64,000 nucleotides of DNA from CAKZNE01 sp040222435 (GTDB lineage: Bacteria > Bacteroidota > Bacteroidia > Flavobacteriales > Schleiferiaceae). Below are positions 60,190-64,000 of the stretch, piece after piece; within the stretch, counting starts at the first letter, position 1; each line of letters starts with the position of its first letter. The notes beneath the pieces were generated by a model, which searched no databases, was not told where the DNA came from, and saw only the letters and a program-made list of their open reading frames with translations. Location of the stretch: contig OZ243107.1 of the NCBI GenBank assembly GCA_965212245.1, positions 1,178,001 to 1,242,000 on the forward strand. Reading direction: 5' to 3'. Both the position numbers and the translations under genes were made by a program.

Positions 60190-61614
60190 CTAATTGTTGT
60201 TCATTAATCGGGTCGAAAATCCCAGGAGGGTTTTTTCGTCCCACGCCCGTCCCATGAGCTGTATGCCAAAAGGCAGGCCATTACTGTGTTGTCCGAGAGG
60301 CAATGAAACGGCAGGGTTCCCGGAAATATTGGCTTGTACGGTGAAAATATCTTCCAGGTACATAACGGTAGGGTCTACTTGTTCTTTACCCATTTCAAAA
60401 GCGGTGTGAGGTGATGTGGGAGAAAGGATCAGATCATACTCCTCAAATATTTTTTCGGTAGCCTCTTTAACCACTCTGCGGGCTTTTTGTGCCTTACTGT
60501 AGTAGGCATCATAGTATCCGCTACTCAGTACAAAGGTGCCTAAAAGTATTCTGCGCTTTACCTCGTCCCCAAAGCCTTCAGTACGGGAAAGCTTGTAGGC
60601 AGATTCAAGATCGTCAGCTTCCTCACTGCGTTTTCCATAGTGAATACCATCGTAGCGGGCCAGGTTGGAGGATGCCTCTGCGGTAGTGAGAATGTAGTAT
60701 ACCGGCACCATTACATCCAGCCACGGGAAACTCACCGGTTCCACGGTGTGTCCTTTGGTCTTCAGCTCCTCAATAAGGTTCATGGTACGTTCCCGGATCT
60801 CGGGATCCAGGCTTTTGTCAACCAGTGCATCCTTTAAGTAAGCTATACGCATGGGTTGGTCAGCATTATTATCCGAAAAATCAGTTTTTTCAACTTCTCT
60901 TCGTGATACAGTGCTATCGTACTCGTCAGCTCCGGCCATAATTTCATACAGCAAGGCGGCATCTTCCACGCTTTGTGTAAAAGGGCCGATCTGATCAAAA
61001 GAAGAGGCAAAAGCAATTAAGCCGTGGCGTGAAACCCGGCCATAGGTGGGTTTAAAACCTACTACTCCGCAAAAACTGGCTGGCTGGCGAATGGATCCTC
61101 CGGTATCACTACCCAAAGCAGCATGGCAAAGCCGGGCAGCTACCGCGGCAGCACTTCCCCCGGAAGAACCTCCACTTACCTTAGTTTGATCAGCCGGGTT
61201 TTTAACCGGGCCAAAAGCTGAGAATTCGTTGGAAGAACCCATAGCGAATTCATCACAATTCAGGCGGCCGATTATAATGGCGTCTTCATCTAAAAGCCTT
61301 TCTACAACGGTAGAGGAATAAAGTGAGGTAAAGCCCTCCAGTATTTTGGAAGAAGCAGAAACATGGTGGCCTTTAAAACAAATGTTGTCTTTAATGCCTA
61401 TAATCATACCGGCAAGCCTCCCAGCTGTACCCCGTTCTATCTTCTGATCAATAACAGTGGCACGGCTTCGGGCGTCAAGGGAAAATACTTCCAGAAAAGC
61501 ATTGAGGTGTTGATTTTCCTCTATGCGTTTCAGGTGTTCTTCTACCAGCGAAGCACACGTGATACTGCCCTCCGTTAGTTTATTCTGAACTTCGGTAAGC
61601 GTGTTAAAATCCAT
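60190..61614 (-). CDS. gatA: Asp-tRNA(Asn)/Glu-tRNA(Gln) amidotransferase subunit A
   Basis: A 474-residue amidase-signature enzyme. The Ser-cisSer-Lys triad can be read: Lys in IIGIKDNICFKG, Ser in SGGSSGGSAAAVAARL and Ser in GSDTGGSIRQPASFCG. The latter part (ILSPTSPHTAFEMG; PLGQHSNGLPFGIQLMG) is standard for GatA. It feeds ammonia to GatB for tRNA-dependent glutamine or asparagine formation. gatB and gatC are not in the window. It starts 26 bases after tatA. Confidence 0.92.
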   Translation of the reverse strand: MDFNTLTEVQNKLTEGSITCASLVEEHLKRIEENQHLNAFLEVFSLDARSRATVIDQKIERGTAGRLAGMIIGIKDNICFKGHHVSASSKILEGFTSLYSSTVVERLLDEDAIIIGRLNCDEFAMGSSNEFSAFGPVKNPADQTKVSGGSSGGSAAAVAARLCHAALGSDTGGSIRQPASFCGVVGFKPTYGRVSRHGLIAFASSFDQIGPFTQSVEDAALLYEIMAGADEYDSTVSRREVEKTDFSDNNADQPMRIAYLKDALVDKSLDPEIRERTMNLIEELKTKGHTVEPVSFPWLDVMVPVYYILTTAEASSNLARYDGIHYGKRSEEADDLESAYKLSRTEGFGDEVKRRILLGTFVLSSGYYDAYYSKAQKARRVVKEATEKIFEEYDLILSPTSPHTAFEMGKEQVDPTVMYLEDIFTVQANISGNPAVSLPLGQHSNGLPFGIQLMGRAWDEKTLLGFSTRLMNNN

Positions 61615-61640
61615 TAAAATGAGTGGGGTTTGAGGCGGTA

Positions 61641-61832
61641 TTACTTATTGCTGCTCTCAGATTTTGCTTTTTCATCCTCTTTCACAGCGTCTTTGAATTC
61701 TTTCACACCGCTTCCCAAACCGCGCATTAATTCAGGGATTTTACGGCCACCAAATAATAAAAGAAGTGCTACAATAATCAGCACAATTTGCGGCCATCCG
61801 ATCATTCCCAAAAAAACCATCGCAAAATTCAT
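61641..61832 (-). CDS. tatA: Twin-arginine translocase TatA/E protein
   Basis: About 63 residues from ATG 61832 (MNFAMVFLGMIGWPQ); nine extra residues in the longer frame are not of the family. One membrane helix (IVLIIVALLLLFGG) is followed by the amphipathic helix KIPELMRGLGSGVKEFKDAV and a charged tail. This is the pore-forming Tat component. It lies between the EnvC-like gene (47 bases) and gatA, an order often seen in Bacteroidota. Confidence 0.93.
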   Translation of the reverse strand: MNFAMVFLGMIGWPQIVLIIVALLLLFGGRKIPELMRGLGSGVKEFKDAVKEDEKAKSESSNK

Positions 61833-61879
61833 ATCTGTTCTTTTTAAAAAGAGCGTCAAAGGTACGAATTTAAAGGATA

Positions 61880-63244
61880 TTACTTACCCGATAACCAAGG
61901 TAAGGGGTCTACCACTTGCAACTCTTTCCAAAGCTCAAAGTGCAGTACGGTTTTACCTTCCAGTTCATTAAAAAATACCGAACCGATCTCCTGCATACTT
62001 TTTACGTTGTCCCCTTGTTTCACATAAACTTCGGAGAGATTGTTATATACCGTAAAGTAATTTCCATGGCGGATAAAAACCGCGAGTGCGGCACCAGGGG
62101 TACGAATTACCCGGCTTACTTCACCATCAAAAGTGGCGCGGGCTTTACTGCCTTTTTCTGTGGCAATATCAATTCCGTTGTTGTTAATAATTACGCTTTT
62201 AGCAATAGGGTGCTGTTGCGGCCCGAAACGCGCCACCACCAGACCTCTTTCCACGGGCCACGGCAAACGGCTTCGGTTGGCCGCAAAATTTGCCGCCAGT
62301 CGCGTAGCCTCAGGGGTAAGGCTGTAGGCCGGTATATTACTTTCCTTAACGGGCTTATTGGCTGCCGCCAAGGCTTTTTTCTTTTTGTCAATAAGTTCCT
62401 TTAGCGACTCATTGGAAGTGCGGTTGGTAAAGTCTTTTCCGCTGACAAGACCCATTTGTATGGCTTCATCTTCTATCTGCCTGCGTATAGCCTGCTCACG
62501 GGCTCTGCGTATCTCAGCGGCAATGATCCGCTGGATCTCATTTTCCAGTTTTTTGGCTTCAGTTTGCTTTTCTTTCAGCTCTTTGGTTATTTCCTTTTCC
62601 TTCAGCCGGAGGTCGGCAATGGCTTTTTCCTGTGATTTTTTTTCGGTAACCAAAGTGGACTTTTCCTTTTCCATTTGGCCACGCAATGCCGCTTTACGGG
62701 TTTTCTGACGGTTCAGTTCGGCAATTTTTTCGTTGAGTTCGTTTTGTTGTTTTTTAACTTCTTCAACCTGCCTGCGCCTGAATTCAGAATACTGTTTCAA
62801 ATATTCGAGCCTGCGGATGGCCTGATTAAAATCTCGGGAGGAAAGCAAGAACATCAGCCGGCTGTATTTATTCTTGCTTTTATACGCCTGGCGGATCATC
62901 TTGGCGTAATCATCCTTGAGCTTTTCCACCCGTTTTTGTAAGGTGTCCACCTCTCCGTCCAGGCGGTAAATGTCTTTATCCAGTATCTCAAGCTCCCGGT
63001 CAATAGTACGGATAAGGTCTTGCCGGAGTTTCAGCTTTTGTTCTACCGTTTCAATGGCTCCGAGCGAGGAGTTCTGGCTTTTACGGGTTTCAGAAAGTAT
63101 TTTATTGGCCAGTTCAATCTCGTCCTGCAAGCGGATCTTGAGCTGCTGCAACTTTTCTTTACGATTATTTCCCTGGGCATAGGAGTTTTGTGCCAGGCTG
63201 AATCCCATCAGCAGGATAAAGATAAGTCTAACGCATTTTGTCAT
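61880..63244 (-). CDS. EnvC-like murein hydrolase activator
   Basis: A 454-residue periplasmic protein: signal peptide near residues 1-23 (LIFILLMGFSLAQNSYAQ), a long coiled coil at about 25-265 (LQQLKIRLQDEIELANKIL; VEEVKKQQNELNEKIAELNR), then an M23/LytM domain at about 330-454. Two metal ligands of active M23 enzymes are changed: NNGIDIAT where H-x-G-x-D is expected and YNNL where Y-x-H-L is expected; only the last (LHFELW) is kept. As in EnvC, this points to activation of amidases during division, not cutting. It overlaps the DUF4292 lipoprotein gene by 17 bases. Confidence 0.9.
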   Translation of the reverse strand: MTKCVRLIFILLMGFSLAQNSYAQGNNRKEKLQQLKIRLQDEIELANKILSETRKSQNSSLGAIETVEQKLKLRQDLIRTIDRELEILDKDIYRLDGEVDTLQKRVEKLKDDYAKMIRQAYKSKNKYSRLMFLLSSRDFNQAIRRLEYLKQYSEFRRRQVEEVKKQQNELNEKIAELNRQKTRKAALRGQMEKEKSTLVTEKKSQEKAIADLRLKEKEITKELKEKQTEAKKLENEIQRIIAAEIRRAREQAIRRQIEDEAIQMGLVSGKDFTNRTSNESLKELIDKKKKALAAANKPVKESNIPAYSLTPEATRLAANFAANRSRLPWPVERGLVVARFGPQQHPIAKSVIINNNGIDIATEKGSKARATFDGEVSRVIRTPGAALAVFIRHGNYFTVYNNLSEVYVKQGDNVKSMQEIGSVFFNELEGKTVLHFELWKELQVVDPLPWLSGK

Positions 63245-64000
63245 AACCTGCGGGTATCGAAAATGGATAGTTCAGTGCCTTGTCTTTTTCCACATCGCGG
63301 ATCTCCAGTTTGAGAACGGCAGGGCTTTTCTGCGTATAGGTTATCCGGATTTCATCAGGGTAAAGCATTCCGTTTGCCGGCTTTACATTCTGAAAGAGAA
63401 TTTCATATTTCCGGTTCAGACCGGGCTCTTCCAGTTTTTGTTTGGCGGGTTTAAAGTAAACCGGATCCAGGAACACTTCATGAAACTTTTCATTGACGGA
63501 GGCTTCGCGGTTTCCATCATTGCCGGGAATATGATCTGCCAGCACATAATAACCGGGCTGGTAATAGGTTTCGTAATTCTTATTGGTTTCAAAGGTTAGA
63601 TTGGCACTTAGAATAGCCTGCACTACCTCAAAACCAAAATTCATGTTTAGTTTTTGCTGTAACTCATCCAGGGGTCCGGTGTAATATGCTTTTTGCAGGC
63701 GATTTACGAAAGCCACACTATCACGGTATATTACAGCACGGGCTACTTTAATACCCAATATAGGATCTGCAATGTCAACCCAAACCAGGCTATCTTTTAA
63801 TATACGCACTTGTACGCGAAAGCCTTGAGAGGTTTGTTGATCTTCAAAGTGCCCGTTGGCGCGCACTTCTAAAGAACGAAACTGGTTTTGAGCAGCCTCT
63901 GATTTTTCACGCAACTCCTTGTCTTTAACCTTGGGTGGCGCTCCGGCTGGTATATTTTTCGTGCTGCCGCAGGAGCTTATCAAAACGGCTATTGTGGTGA
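63228..64000 (-). CDS. DUF4292 lipoprotein, cut by window edge
   Basis: At least 257 residues; the N-terminus lies beyond base 64000. The visible end of the signal peptide is AVLISSC, giving a lipobox Cys, followed by GSTKNIPAG. The body fits DUF4292 (NQFRSLEVRANGHF; VRILKDSLVWVDIADPILGI; YDKMR at the end). Members are LolA/LppX-like periplasmic lipoproteins that sit next to envC in Bacteroidota. The apparent start near 63983 is internal to the signal peptide, since the frame stays open to the edge. The last 17 bases overlap the EnvC-like gene. Confidence 0.88.
   Translation of the reverse strand, partial: TTIAVLISSCGSTKNIPAGAPPKVKDKELREKSEAAQNQFRSLEVRANGHFEDQQTSQGFRVQVRILKDSLVWVDIADPILGIKVARAVIYRDSVAFVNRLQKAYYTGPLDELQQKLNMNFGFEVVQAILSANLTFETNKNYETYYQPGYYVLADHIPGNDGNREASVNEKFHEVFLDPVYFKPAKQKLEEPGLNRKYEILFQNVKPANGMLYPDEIRITYTQKSPAVLKLEIRDVEKDKALNYPFSIPAGYDKMR

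Noticed and set aside
61916..62404. 162-codon plus-strand frame inside the EnvC-like gene
   Set aside because: Lies fully antisense to a well supported gene and has no family features.
1..64000. CRISPR arrays, insertion sequences, prophage or integrative elements
   Set aside because: No regularly spaced repeats, transposase, integrase or structural phage genes were found on either strand.

Overview
The window is chromosomal DNA of a member of the Bacteroidota, most likely a marine-type Flavobacteriales relative. The signs are several proteins with C-terminal sorting domains of the type IX secretion system (T9SS), the gliding/T9SS genes gldH and porZ, RicT, the DUF4292-EnvC-TatA block, and promoters of the Bacteroidota form (TTG or TTTG, 17-23 bases, TAnnTTTG). 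I see no phage, insertion sequence, CRISPR array or rRNA. Gene density is high and the only gene-free stretch over 300 bases is 2268-2768.

Left part (1-19.9 kb): two histidine kinases, a T9SS-exported beta-helix protein, tRNA-Asn and a PfkB kinase. Next comes an operon of an ECF sigma factor, a protein that appears to span both membranes (cytoplasmic anti-sigma-like segment, one inner-membrane helix, long linker, outer-membrane barrel) and a lipoprotein. Then follow a biotin carrier, an M1-peptidase-like protein without its zinc site, RseP, a second sigma factor with its DGPF partner, GNAT and ArsC-like proteins, a T9SS-exported SGNH hydrolase, and a Crp/4-TM/START trio.

Metal block (20.0-28.5 kb): a tight operon codes for a DtxR/MntR-type regulator and a complete Mn/Zn/Fe ABC importer, one permease of which carries its own DtxR-like domain. 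In the divergent intergenic region a perfect inverted repeat overlaps the -7 box of a promoter for an outer-membrane barrel gene. A manganese-type superoxide dismutase a few kb away has a small related palindrome at its promoter.

Middle (28.6-45.9 kb): an AddA/UvrD-like helicase-nuclease, glycine C-acetyltransferase, a 2OG-Fe(II) oxygenase and polyamine genes (arginine decarboxylase, deoxyhypusine-synthase-like enzyme, agmatinase-type ureohydrolase) with asd among them. There is also msrA, a large lamin-tail surface protein, a 42-residue protein resembling small antitoxins, a DEDDy exonuclease and a two-domain peptide ABC ATPase.

Right part (45.9-64 kb): a minus-strand run ricT-gldH-pbp1A-scoA-(membrane protein)-scoB-(membrane protein), in which the two CoA-transferase subunits are split by a 600-residue membrane protein. 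It is followed by porZ-recO and a cell-wall block: DUF4837 lipoprotein, LysM transglycosylase, gatA, tatA, EnvC-like protein and DUF4292 lipoprotein. Several starts are moved from the longest reading frame because a promoter lies inside that frame or a signal peptide begins later.
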